Source of the DNA: Primulina eburnea
Lineage: Eukaryota; Streptophyta; Magnoliopsida; Lamiales; Gesneriaceae
Reading direction: 5' to 3'
Assembly: GCF_022965805.1 (NCBI RefSeq)
Contig: NW_027331252.1
Span: forward strand, 87,955-151,954
Length of the DNA: 64,000 nucleotides
The notes beneath the pieces are model-generated. The model had not been told where the DNA came from, ran no database searches, and saw only the letters and a program-made list of their open reading frames with translations. Below, piece after piece: positions 11,331-21,000 of this stretch (positions are counted from its first letter, which is position 1; each line of letters starts with the position of its first letter). Position numbers and translations under genes: made by a program.

Positions 11331-12008
11331 TGTGGGGACCCGGACGCTAATCAAGTTCTTAATCATGTTTGGGACTAATTAATCAATTATAAAACAGGGT
11401 CTAAATTTTTTTTTTAAAATACAAAGCGGAAACGTAATGTAATTTACTCAAATTACAAATTAAACATGAACATACAAATCTTGTGTTATCTACAAGAATT
11501 CAACTAGGTTCAACTACATATCAGTGCTGAATCCTATGTTGCTTCGAAGCCCGGATCTCCACGCAATCTAATCTTCTCTCATCCTCTTCTTGACCCTGAT
11601 CCAGCCCCACCTGTTGTCATGCACACATACAAAACAAGACAACAGCCGGATAACTCCGGTGAGATATAAATATCCCAGTATAAACAATGTAAACATGCAG
11701 TCATATAAAAGCATATACGAAAGCATATAAGAAGTATTCATAACATGTCTCAAATCAGAAACATAAATCAATATCAAACATTCAATAATCATGAATGGCG
11801 TAAACAATGTAAATCAACATGTCATATCAGACTCAACTCAACCGACGCGTCGTCTCAGACTCGACTCCACTGACGCGTCGTCTCAGACTCGACTCAACTC
11901 TATCCTAGGGATCCCGATGTCTGGATATAGGTATTATATCGAATCTCAGTCGATAGGAATGAATCAATCCCTAAACGGCATCGATATAATTAATATCTCC
12001 AGTGTCTG

Positions 12009-12263
12009 GGCGAATCAGCCGCAGAATTGACGACTCAGTCAATAACCTGACGAATCAGCCAGTAATTAGGCGAATCAGCCAATAATCAGACAACTCAGCC
12101 TGTAATTAAGCGAATCGGCTTAAGTTTAGAGGAATCAATCAATCACCAGACGAATCAGCCGGTGACTAGGCGAATCAGCCTATAATAAGACGAATCAGTC
12201 AATAACCCGACGAATCAGCCGATGACTAGGCGAATCAGCCTATGACTCAACGACTCAGTAATC
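12009..12263 (-). repeat. 20-bp tandem repeat in A 5' LTR
   Basis: Same array as 4528-4782 with a few base changes (for example gccgatgacta in place of gccggtgacta) and no change in unit number that I could see. Confidence 0.85.
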
Positions 12264-13051
12264 AATACATACAGTCAGTATCTAAGCAACTCAATCAATG
12301 ACTAGCGAATCAGCAGTCATTACATGCAGTGGCTATAAATCAATAGACTACAATCATCAATCTCATCAATTGCAAATATCAATGCAATAATTGAAAGTAT
12401 GTGATTTAGGGAGACTCGAGTCAAACCTCACTCGAGTTGTGCAATTCCAACTCAACATTAATTTATACCTTTCTTTCTGTTACTCTGACTCTGTCGAAGT
12501 CTCGAACTCGAAGCCTGTCAATACTCAATCTGACAAGAACAATATCGAGGAGTATAATATCAATACACCACTCGAATCAAATCTGTTCTGCTCAATATTT
12601 AACCTAATTCGATATCGATGGCATAACGGTATAATATCAATATACCCAACAATACCATATCGATCAGATATTAATTCTAATATCTCATACTCGATAATAC
12701 TCCAATCCTGATATCAATTCTCAATCAACTCAACTCTAAACATCATAACAATTTCATATTCAGTCTGTTTCTTAATCTGACTTCGATTCTATGATGTCTA
12801 ATATGTCAAGAACAACATATATGAGTTCTATTCAATTCTGACAATATCATAATTTCAAAGCATGTCAAAACGTAGCAAAACTTACGTCCAGTTGTAGCCT
12901 GTGTTGTTAGGAACACAGTACTGAAGTCGGATTTCAAATCGAACGGACGGATTTGGCACGACCAAGATTGAAAAATATAAAGAAGCTAAGCTTTTCCCGG
13001 AAGCTTTTCTCGATTCCCCTTTCTTCATTCTGAGGAGAAATCGTTTGTCTC

Positions 13052-13062
13052 TTATATATATA
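13052..13062 (-). promoter_or_regulatory. TATA-like box of A 5' LTR
   Basis: The plus-strand ttatatatata lies about 50 bp downstream, in minus sense, of the dyad array, as in D, S and B. It is the likely promoter of element A. Solo LTR S landed next to the equivalent site in the other LTR. Confidence 0.5.
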
Positions 13063-13113
13063 CTTTGCATGTAAATCACACGTGGCTTCTCCAGAATTTG
13101 CCAAAAACCCACT

Positions 13114-13255
13114 CGCGCATATCCGCGCTTCATCTCGCGCATATGCGCCAAAGATTCTGGAACTGTGGCGCATATGCGCGCCTTATCTCGCGCATATGCG
13201 CGAGGGCTTCTGGACCCCTCGCGCATATGCGCGTGTTTCTTCGCGCATGTGCGCC
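13114..13255 (-). repeat. GC-rich dyad array in A 5' LTR (14-8-14, 53-bp period)
   Basis: Modules are at 13114-13149, 13167-13202 and 13220-13255. Half-sites are cgcgcatatgcgcg-like, spacers are cttcatct, ccttatct and tgtttctt, and 17 bp separate the modules. The geometry is the same as in the array of element B. Confidence 0.92.
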
Positions 13256-13431
13256 GGTCATTTCTTTTGAGATGTTCAGCCGAACATCTCGAGATGTTCG
13301 GTTGAACATCTTGGCTTATATTGTAACGATGCCCGACTTCTTCATTCAAGTTCGTATAACCTCATGCGTCACAATCTTGTCAATTAATCAGCATCTGATT
13401 ACAATAATTAAATCTCGGGCATTACATCAAT

Positions 13432-13749
13432 AGAATTTTGGGAATACTTTTGCGTGCTATTCTTAAAAAGAACTTGGATTGACATTTTTATGGACTTTAT
13501 TTTGGGTTGCCTAGGACTAAGAAGGGGAGAGATTCTATTTTTGTTGTTGTGGATAGATTCTCTAAGATGACACATTTTATAGCTTGTCATAAAACCGATG
13601 ATTAATGATTTGTTATTTAGAGAAGTCGCTAGGTTGCATGGCATTCCTAGGACTATTGTTTCTGGTCGCGATGTTAAATTCTTGAGTTACTTTTGGAACA
13701 CTTTCTGGGCTAAACTTGGCACAAAATTGTTGTTTTCTACTACTTGTCA
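13432..13749 (+). repeat. Integrase-derived tandem array, segment 2
   Basis: It continues the unit broken at 3848 (agaattttgggaatac, marker ttgacat at 13479). It includes a deletion of about 13 bp near 13602 relative to other units (gatgattaatgatttg). It is cut at tgtca (13745-13749) by element E and resumes at 18523. Confidence 0.9.
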
Positions 13750-13901
13750 TGATGCGAACATGGTAGCCTTGCACGAGCGTATGAGCGAAGAAGATGGATT
13801 TACGTGCGAGGAGCAAAGTGGTGGAGAGCTCGGGATGCATGGAAGAATGTTGGAGGGCCAAAGGAATAGGATTCAAGCATTAATCTCCTCAACCGAGTCT
13901 T

Positions 13902-14150
13902 CACGGACCTCGACACGGACCTGCACACGGGGTCCGTGTCCTTTACAACCTGAGATGAGCTTTTCCAGTGCCTGCACGGACCTGGAGACGGACCCAGGCA
14001 CGGGGTCCGTGCCCTATGTATTTGGCGAAGACAGTGCCTACACGGACCCGTACACGGAGGTGAGCACGGGGTCCGTGTCCCTTGATCCCGATTGAAGAGT
14101 TTTACAGTATGTACACGGACCCAGACACGGAGGTCTGCACGTGGTCCGTG
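13902..14150 (+). repeat. Dyad array of E LTR: four 37-bp modules
   Basis: Modules are at 13902-13938, 13975-14011, 14041-14077 and 14114-14150. All are exactly 37 bp, run from cacggacc to ggtccgtg, and carry an inner acacgga/cacgg repeat. Starts are 73, 66 and 73 bp apart. The other LTR has the same set at about 17799-18050. Confidence 0.9.
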
Positions 14151-14227
14151 CCTAGTGTTTCTGCGCGACAAAATTACCTTTTTTAGAGTTTTATTTTGTT
14201 AGGAAACTAGATTTTATGATATCTTTT

Positions 14228-14238
14228 GATATATAGAC
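14228..14238 (+). promoter_or_regulatory. TATA-like box of E LTR
   Basis: gatatatagac, about 80 bp downstream of the last dyad module; the 3' LTR has the same sequence near 18127. Positional inference. Confidence 0.5.
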
Positions 14239-14618
14239 TATGTTGAACGAATTTTTAGAACACAATACACATATTATTTTGAGTTTATCAAACTTGTGAG
14301 AATTTTCTCTCAACTTTTCAAAGCTTTTAACTTTGTCAAATCAAATCAAACTTATCAAAGTTTTTAACTTTGTGGCGTTTGTCGGTCGTTGCTTGTGCGG
14401 ATTGTCGTAGGCAAAGTTCTTCGAAGGTTCGTATAGTTTTCGATTGTTTATCCTCGTGTTTATTTGTTGCTAAACTCTTGCTAGTTTAGAGGTGAATATC
14501 ACACAATACTTGAATCAAAAGATCGGGAAAACACACGGATCTTAATATCGTAATTGAATAGAGGGTGCGATTTATTTTTAATCGTGTTTGCTATTTATTC
14601 GTATCAAGATTCACGTCA

Positions 14619-15224
14619 TTTGGTATTAGAGCCCAGGTTTATTGAATTCAAGTAATTATCTTGTATCTAAATTGCAGATCTGTATTATTTCTTCGTTTAT
14701 TTTCAGATCTGTTTTGTTCTATCGTTCTTCGTAATTTTTTCGTGAATCTGTGATTCTCGAAATTTGTTGGTGACTTATTTTTTTTTTGGGATTTTCGAGT
14801 AGTACTCAAGCAAAAAAAAAAAAAAAAAAAATTCCGAAAATTCCGAAAATTCACCATTATTTCATTTTGATATCTTGTTCTATTTTCTTTAGAGAGTCAT
14901 ATTTAATTGTCTCTCACAGTCAAAAAAAAAAATTCATATTCGAATTTCTTGTCTACACAGTCCAAGTGAGTCGGTCGCATTTGTTCACAAGTTTGAACCT
15001 TGATTGTTTGATATCCTAAATACAAAGCTTGAGCACACTTTTGAGAGTACTATCAAATTCGAGTGGAAACATTTGAGTGTGAGTGTTATTTCTTTGTAGT
15101 GACTAGTGAGTATTTGTTGTGAGCAAACAAATAAGAGGTAAAAGACGAGTGAATTTCTTTGGAGAGATCGTGAGCATTTGGGTTAGGATTATTTTATTTC
15201 CACTAACCTTTTCTTGCAGGTATA
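14619..15224 (+). other. Element E leader and primer-binding site
   Basis: The PBS tggtattagagc follows the LTR directly. The rest is A/T-rich, with a homopolymer A run at 14811-14830 and a second at 14923-14931. It ends cttttcttgcaggtataatg just before the gag-like start. The sequence ttgcaggtat also precedes the gag of F (21622-21632), so a spliced leader is possible. No protein is encoded here. Confidence 0.7.
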
Positions 15225-16613
15225 ATGATTGACGAATGTCAATTTCAAACAATGTTAGGAGGGTTGGATAAAATATGGGAGGAGGAGTTTAAGCCCTTAC
15301 GTGAGAGGTATAGGCGGTGCGAGGAAGAGGAGACATATGATAGGCGGGTTGGTGAGAATAGGCGAGGTAGGAGAGTTGATGTAAATAGATCGTTGCATGT
15401 GAATTATGATGATGATAGGCGATGTGAGGAGAATAGTGGGTATAAATGCCGGGGAGTGTATAGGAGAAGTCACACTAAGATGATAGTTCCATCTTTTAGT
15501 GGGAGAGCCGATCCAAAGGAGTACCTTGAGTGGGAGAGAAGGATGGAATGTATATTTGAGAGCCGGGAGGATTATACCGAAGCCATGAAGGTAAGACGAG
15601 CTTGTAGTGCGTTTACCAACTATGCTACTTCTTGGTGGGATAAGTTAGTATTGTGTAGGAGACGATGTGGGTATGACCCTATAATTACGTGGGATGAGAT
15701 GAAAAGGGTGATGAGGAAACAATTTGCTCCAAATCAAAATAATAGGAGAGGTGGCAGGAGAGATGAGCATAGCTTGTATGATGATTCATTGGCTTCCCCT
15801 TGGCGGGCGAGCTTGGAAGAGAAGAAGGTCATGACTAGACCGAAGTTTGTCTCGAAGCATGGGTATCAAGGTACATCTAAAATTTCAAAATTTAGTACTT
15901 TTGATATTCAATGTATTTGGTGTCTAGAGTTTGGACATTATATTACCCAATGTCCACGTGAGGAGATGACCGTAGTAAAATCGCCAGTTGAGCTTAAATC
16001 TCAAATGGAGGTGGATATTGCGGTTGAGTCTCAATTGGAGGATGAGGTTGCAGTCGAGTGTGGAGTTGAAGTGAGCATTGATGTTGAGCCTAAAGTGGAG
16101 GTTGAGGGAATTGAGAAGGTTGGTACTCCACTGATTTCTGACTTGAGCATAGAGTGTTGTGCTGTGGAGGGTGAATTCTTAGATGGTGGATTTGTTTCTA
16201 ATGTGTGTGCTATGGAGGAGAAAAAAGAAAGTAGTAATAATTTGTTGCACGCATGTTATGATTCATCATGTACCTTTCTTGATCCATCTATTTCAATTGT
16301 AATTACTGACGATCAACTGCAATCTAATTGTGTGAGTGAAAAAGAATTTAAAATGGCCGAAAGAAAGAGAGATCAAAAGAGTGAGATGGCCATAGAAAAG
16401 AAAAAAGAGAGAAAAGATGAAAATGCAAAAGAGGCCAAAGAAAAAGAAAAGAAAAATGAATTAAAGGCCCAAAAGAGTGAGAAGAGTGAGGATGAGAGTT
16501 GTTTACTTTTGTATAAACCCCTTAAAGTACCTTTGTACAAAGAGGTTTATTATTACTGTGATGACATAGCTGGTTCAATCCCGAGTATTGTTATTTCTCA
16601 TTTGCAGGATTAA
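15225..16613 (+). CDS. Element E Gag-like protein (462 aa)
   Basis: Retrotransposon Gag-like protein. The N-terminus is charged (residues 15-80, Arg/Glu-rich). A capsid-type domain covers about residues 85-170, with the PSFSGRADPKEYLEWER and ATSWWDKLV signatures of plant gypsy Gag. One zinc knuckle lies near residue 229 (CIWCLEFGHYITQC, CX2CX4HX4C). The C-terminal third is a low-complexity acidic and Val/Glu-rich stretch (VEVD/VEVEG repeats), then a Lys/Glu coiled-coil-like tail. The Gag ends at a TAA and the next ORF starts nine bases later. No protease follows, contrary to an autonomous element. It is related to the ORF of F at 21649. Confidence 0.85.
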   Translation: MIDECQFQTMLGGLDKIWEEEFKPLRERYRRCEEEETYDRRVGENRRGRRVDVNRSLHVNYDDDRRCEENSGYKCRGVYRRSHTKMIVPSFSGRADPKEYLEWERRMECIFESREDYTEAMKVRRACSAFTNYATSWWDKLVLCRRRCGYDPIITWDEMKRVMRKQFAPNQNNRRGGRRDEHSLYDDSLASPWRASLEEKKVMTRPKFVSKHGYQGTSKISKFSTFDIQCIWCLEFGHYITQCPREEMTVVKSPVELKSQMEVDIAVESQLEDEVAVECGVEVSIDVEPKVEVEGIEKVGTPLISDLSIECCAVEGEFLDGGFVSNVCAMEEKKESSNNLLHACYDSSCTFLDPSISIVITDDQLQSNCVSEKEFKMAERKRDQKSEMAIEKKKERKDENAKEAKEKEKKNELKAQKSEKSEDESCLLLYKPLKVPLYKEVYYYCDDIAGSIPSIVISHLQD

Positions 16614-16622
16614 GGTAATGCC

Positions 16623-17984
16623 ATGATGGAAAGGCTAGCAAGTGTTGATGGTGTGAGGATGCAATGGTATGGGTTCAAGAGCCATAGCGATGAGGTAAGG
16701 TTTGTTGTCACCGCAACATCCGAGAGGTATGATTTTCTTCCTTACCTTAATTCATTGTTGTTTTGTTTTCAAGAATTATGGGGACAAGTTGGAAATGTGA
16801 TGTTTAGAAGATGTGAATGTGATTTAATCTTGTTGCCTAATTGTCATAGAAGTGAGAATGAATATGCATTGCATGAATTAGATTCAAATGTTATTGATTT
16901 TGAGTGTTCAAAGATTGTCCAATTGACACTTTGTCATGGCAATGACCTATGTGCATTAGGATTAAATTCATGTGGTGAGTTGAATGAAAACATGGATAGT
17001 ACATTTAGTGTGTTCTATTTGCATGATTCTTACTTGTTTGATGAAGACTTTGGGAAGAGCATGAATGACTATAAGAATTTCTTTGTTCATGATGAATATA
17101 ATTTTAAGGAGACTAAGTTGTTCATGTTATACTCGTTTTATGAGTTACCCGCTAGTGATGCATATTGTTATGATTTTATTATTGATAAGATGCATGCATT
17201 TTTATGTTGGTTACATATAAAAAGGTATGTCGAATGGTGTTGTAACAAGGGTCTTGCATGTATGAAGATAGCAACTAGGTTAGGGTTCTATGACATGCAT
17301 GACTTAATTCTTAGTCCTAGTAAGCAATACATTTACATTTGTACCATACTTGCTTTGGTGTTGACTAGGTCTAAGAAGGGGAGGAACTTGATATTTGTGA
17401 TACTTAATCATATTTTATCATTTGATGTCCTTTGTTGTCTGGTGTATATTGAGGTTGGTGATTTGATAGTTAAAGAAACCTTGGAGTTGGAGTTCAAAGC
17501 GTGGGTGGAGCACGTGGGCGATAGCACCTACAAACTTGAGCTTAAAGGTAAGTATGTTGGTAATTTAATTCTTGTTATTACTAACTTGCGTCGTTTCTGT
17601 GTAGGTAGTGAAGATTTGAGGACAAATCCATTTCAAGAAGGGGAGGATGATGCGAACATGGTAGCCTTGCACGAGCGTATGAGCGAAGAAGATGGATTTA
17701 CGTGCGAGGAGCAAAGTGGTGGAGGGCTCGGGATGCATGGAAGAATGTTGGAGGGCCAAAGGAATAGGATTCAAGCATTAATCTCCTCAACCGAGTCTTC
17801 ACGGACCTCGACACGGACCTGCACACGGGGTCCGTGTCCTTTACAACCTGAGATGAGCTTTTCCAGTGCCTGCACAGGACCTGGAGACGGACCCAGGCAC
17901 GGGGTCCGTGCCCTATGTATTTGGCGAAGACAGTGCCTACACGGACCCGTACACGGAGGTGAGCACGGGGTCCGTGTCCCTTGA
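16623..17984 (+). CDS. Element E second ORF (453 aa), degenerate pol-derived, runs into the 3' LTR
   Basis: The frame is open for 453 codons in place of pol. The first two thirds match no domain I recognise and are rich in Cys, Leu, Phe and Tyr. Near residues 235-270, LTRSKKGRNLIFVI resembles the integrase text [16 protein letters not shown] found in the tandem array. Near residues 295-340, GDSTYKLELKGKYVG and DLRTNPFQEGEDD resemble the C-terminal end of gypsy polyproteins. The last about 110 codons lie in the 3' LTR and are probably not meaningful. I infer a much-altered pol remnant that stayed open, or a new accessory protein. No catalytic residues can be assigned. Confidence 0.55.
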   Translation: MMERLASVDGVRMQWYGFKSHSDEVRFVVTATSERYDFLPYLNSLLFCFQELWGQVGNVMFRRCECDLILLPNCHRSENEYALHELDSNVIDFECSKIVQLTLCHGNDLCALGLNSCGELNENMDSTFSVFYLHDSYLFDEDFGKSMNDYKNFFVHDEYNFKETKLFMLYSFYELPASDAYCYDFIIDKMHAFLCWLHIKRYVEWCCNKGLACMKIATRLGFYDMHDLILSPSKQYIYICTILALVLTRSKKGRNLIFVILNHILSFDVLCCLVYIEVGDLIVKETLELEFKAWVEHVGDSTYKLELKGKYVGNLILVITNLRRFCVGSEDLRTNPFQEGEDDANMVALHERMSEEDGFTCEEQSGGGLGMHGRMLEGQRNRIQALISSTESSRTSTRTCTRGPCPLQPEMSFSSACTGPGDGPRHGVRALCIWRRQCLHGPVHGGEHGVRVP

Positions 17985-18517
17985 TCCCGATGGAAGAGTT
18001 TTACAGTATGTACACGGACCCAGACACGGAGGTCTGCACGGGGTCCGTGCCTAGTGTTTCTGCGCGACAAAATTACCTTTTTTAAAGTTTTATTTTGTTA
18101 GGAAACTAGATTTTATGATATCTTTTGATATATAGACTATGTTGAACTAATTTTTAGAACACAATACACATATTATTTTGAGTTTATCAAACTTGTGAGA
18201 ATTTTCTCTCAACTTTTCAAAGCTTTTAGCTTTGTCAAATCAAATCAAACTTATCAAAGTTTTTAACTTTGTGGCGTTTGTCGGTCGTTGCTTGTGCGGA
18301 TTGTCGTAGGCAAAGTTCTTCGAAGGTTCGTATAGTTTTCGATTGTTTATCCTCGTGTTTATTTGTTGCTAAACTCATGCTAGTTTAGAGGTGAATATCA
18401 CACAATACTTGAATCAAAAGATCGTGAAAACACACGGATCTTAATATCGTAATTGAATAGAGGGTGCGATTAATTTTTAATCGTGTTTGCTATTTATTCG
18501 TATCAAGATTCACGTCA
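17648..18517 (+). mobile_element. Element E 3' LTR (870 bp)
   Basis: TGATGCGAACATGG to GATTCACGTCA, preceded by a polypurine tract and followed by TSD tgtca. About ten substitutions or indels against the 5' LTR. Confidence 0.93.
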
Positions 18518-18522
18518 TGTCA

Positions 18523-19937
18523 TCCTCAAACGGATGGACAAACTGAAGTTGTCAATAGAACTTTGGGAACACTTTTGCGTGTTATTCTTAAAAAGAACTT
18601 GGATTGACATTTCTATGGACTTTATTTTGGGTTGCTTAGGACTAAGAAAGGGAGGGATTCTATTTTCGTTGTTATGGATAGATTCTCTAAGATGGCACAT
18701 TTTATAGCTTGTCATAAAACCGATGATGCTTCACACATTGCGGATTTGTTCTTTAGAGAAGTCGCTAGGTTGCATGGCATGCCTAGGACTATTGTTTCTG
18801 GTCGCGGTGTTAAATTAATGAGTTACTTTTGGAAGAATTTATGGGCTAAACTTGGCACAAAATTGTTGTTTTCTACTACTTGTCATCCTCAAACGGATGG
18901 ACAAACTGAAGTTGTCAATAGAACTTTGGGAACATTTTTGCGTGCTATTCTTCAAAAGAACTTGGATTGACATTTCTATGGACTTTATTTTGGGTTTCTT
19001 AGGACTAAGAAAGGGAGGGATTCTATGTTTGTTGTTGTTGATAGATTCTCTAAGATGGCACATTTTATAGCTTGTCATAAAACCGATGATGCTTCAAACA
19101 TTGCGGATTTGTTCTTTAGAGAAGTCGTTAGGTTGCATGGCCTGACTAGGACTATTGCTTCTGATCGCGATGTTAAATTCTTGAGTTACTTTTGGAAGAC
19201 TTTATGTGCTAAACTTGGCACAAAATTTTTGTTTTCTACTACTTGTCCTCCTCAAACGGATGGACAAACTGAAGTTTTCAATAGAACTTTGGGAACACTT
19301 TTGCGTGCTATTCTTAAAAAGAACTTGGATTGACATTTCTATGGACTTTATTTTGGGTTTCTTAGGACTAAGAAAGGGAGGGATTCTATGTTTGTTGTTG
19401 TTGATAGATTCTCTAAGATGGCACATTTTATAGCTTGTCATAAAACCGATGATGCTTCACACATTGCGGATTTGTTCTTTAGAGAAGTCGTTAGGTTGCA
19501 TGGCATGCCTAGGACTATTGTTTCTGGTCGCGGTGTTAAATTATTGAGTTACTTTTGGAAGACTTATGGGCTAAACTTGGCACAAAATTGTTGTTTTCTA
19601 CTACTTGTCATCCTCAAACGGATGGACAAACTGAAGTTGTCAATAGAACTTTGGGAACATTTTTGCGTGCTATTCTTAAAAAGAACTTGGATTGACGTTT
19701 CTATGGAATTTATTTTGGGTTGCCCCTGACTAAGAAAGGGAGGGATTCTATTTTCGTTGTTGTGGATAGATTCTCTAAGATGACACATTTTGAAGCTTGT
19801 CATAAAACCGATGATGCTTCAAACATTGCGGATTTGTTCTTTAGAGAAGTCGTTAGGTTGCATGGCATGACTAGGACTATTGCTTCTAATCGCGATGTTA
19901 AATTCTTGAGTTACTTTTGGAAGACTTTATGTGCTAA
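18523..19937 (+). repeat. Integrase-derived 363-bp tandem array, segment 3
   Basis: Nearly four units. The marker ttgacat occurs at 18604, 18967 and 19330, and its variant ttgacgt at 19692, giving spacings of 363, 363 and 362 bp. Each unit encodes an integrase core from [11 protein letters not shown] through [17 protein letters not shown] and [12 protein letters not shown] to [18 protein letters not shown], then jumps back to the start. Several units share a one-base loss (gggtttcttagg), so they come from recent local duplication. The array is cut at gctaa (19933-19937) by element F. Confidence 0.93.
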
Positions 19938-21000
19938 TGATATGAATCTAGCCAGCTACTATGCGTTCCAAGAACCAATCCTGAGAGGACAATTGAAGAT
20001 GTTGAATTTTACCTTTCATCCAACCAATGAAAGCTTGGAAACAAGGCCCGAGGGGTTCGGGTTGCATCACAATCAAGTAGAGGATGAATTGGAAGCTTAT
20101 GAAGTAGTCCCAAACAACCAAGTATGTGGGTGCAGAAAATAGCCCGAGAGAACCAGTGCAGCAGCACGTGCTAGCGCAGATGTGCAGAAGCAGCAGCATG
20201 CGCTAGCGCAGATGGGCAGAACTGTGCGCACGCCAGAAGCAGTGCAGCAGCACGCGCTAGCACAGAAGAGCAGAACAGCGCGCGCGCCAGCACCAGAAGC
20301 GGCGCGACCGCGCGAACCAGGCAGAACAGCGCGCGCGCCCGCGCCAGAAGTTGTGCCACCGCGCGCCGGGTGCTGCAGAAATGCAGTAGCGCGCGCGCCT
20401 TAGCGCCAGAAGTCGCGCCACCGCGCACCGGGTGCTGCAGAAATGCAGTATAGCGCGCGCCCTCGCGCGTGATCCGGCGCTACCGCGCGCCTAGGGAAGA
20501 AAACAAGGCAGAATATTGCGCGCCCCCGCGCGTAATCTCGCGCTGCCGCGCGCACTTCCGTGTCAAATTTGCTAGTTACTTTATTTTAATGCTTTTACAC
20601 TACTTTTTATGGGTTGTATCAATTATTTAAACCTTGTAATGACCAAGAACGAGACACAATTCAGATGAATGATAATTATTGAGTTTTATCTCAACTTTGA
20701 AGGCATGGATTTGTTCTTCACAACATAAATCAAACTTATCAAAGATTTTATCTTTGTGGCGTTTGTCGATTGTTTCTCACACGGATTGTCATAGGCATCG
20801 TTCTTTGAAGGTTCGTTCTTGATTCAATTGTTATCCTCGTTGATGTTTGTTGCTAAGAATTAATTTCTTAGAGGTGAATATCACACATCATTACTTGTTT
20901 CAAAAGATCGGGACAACACAATCGATCCTTGTTTGTTATTGAGTTGAGGGTGTGATTTCGATAATCGTGTTTGCTTCTCATCGTACTCGGATTCGCGTCA
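19938..21000 (+). mobile_element. Element F 5' LTR (1063 bp)
   Basis: Starts TGATATGAATCTAG and ends GGATTCGCGTCA; a tRNA-iMet PBS (tggtatcagagc) follows at 21003-21014. The expected TSD is gctaa, with only the left copy in view. The LTR end and the leader layout resemble element E, so E and F are related families. The 3' end of the element is not in the window. Confidence 0.9.
20333..20553 (+). repeat. Dyad array of F LTR: at least four 14-8-14 modules, 60-63 bp period
   Basis: Modules start at 20333 (shorter, 34 bp), 20393, 20455 and 20518. The last three are exactly 14-8-14: for example gcgcgcccccgcgc, gtaatctc, gcgctgccgcgcgc. Outer six and inner four bases of the arms pair; the middle four do not. 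Looser gcgcgcgcc/cagaag repeats extend left to about 20170. Confidence 0.85.

Larger units (their letters stand above)
3849..13426 (-). mobile_element. Element A: non-autonomous Ty3/gypsy LTR retrotransposon, gag-only
   Basis: A complete element read on the minus strand: 5' LTR 11331-13426, PBS 11315-11327, intact gag 9934-11043, eroded pol about 7810-9933, polypurine tract just right of 7787, 3' LTR 3849-7787. The TSD tcaat is at 3844-3848 and 13427-13431, and removing the element restores the tandem array in register. The two LTRs differ at roughly 20 sites that I could see over about 2.1 kb once S is excluded, so the insertion is fairly young. Pol is far more decayed than that, so the element was already non-autonomous when it moved. 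Confidence 0.93.
11331..13426 (-). mobile_element. Element A 5' LTR (2096 bp, uninterrupted)
   Basis: Termini tgtggggacc and gcattaca on the plus strand. It carries the 20-bp tandem repeat (12009-12263), the dyad array (13114-13255) and a TATA-like run (13052-13062, minus). The site where S entered the other copy is intact here. Confidence 0.93.
13750..14618 (+). mobile_element. Element E 5' LTR (869 bp)
   Basis: Starts TGATGCGAACATGG and ends GATTCACGTCA. It contains four dyad modules (13902-14150) and a TATA-like gatatatagac near 14228. The sequence after that is U/A-rich leader. Confidence 0.93.
13750..18517 (+). mobile_element. Element E: complete 4.8-kb non-autonomous Ty3/gypsy-derived element
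   Basis: 5' LTR 13750-14618, PBS just after 14618 (tggtattagagcccagg, one change from the iMet complement), gag-like ORF 15225-16613, second ORF 16623-17984, polypurine tract 17635-17647 (caagaaggggagga), 3' LTR 17648-18517. The TSD tgtca is at 13745-13749 and 18518-18522. I counted about ten differences between the two 870-bp LTRs. The element has no RT, protease or RNase H. Confidence 0.92.

Noticed and set aside
13800..14171. Long minus-strand ORF across the E LTR array (also 17771-18070)
   Set aside because: A consequence of a GC-rich 37-bp repeat lacking stops on that strand; it is in the LTR with no domain match.
20182..20428. Ala/Arg-rich ORFs in the F LTR
   Set aside because: Translation of the gcgcgcgcc repeat; not coding.
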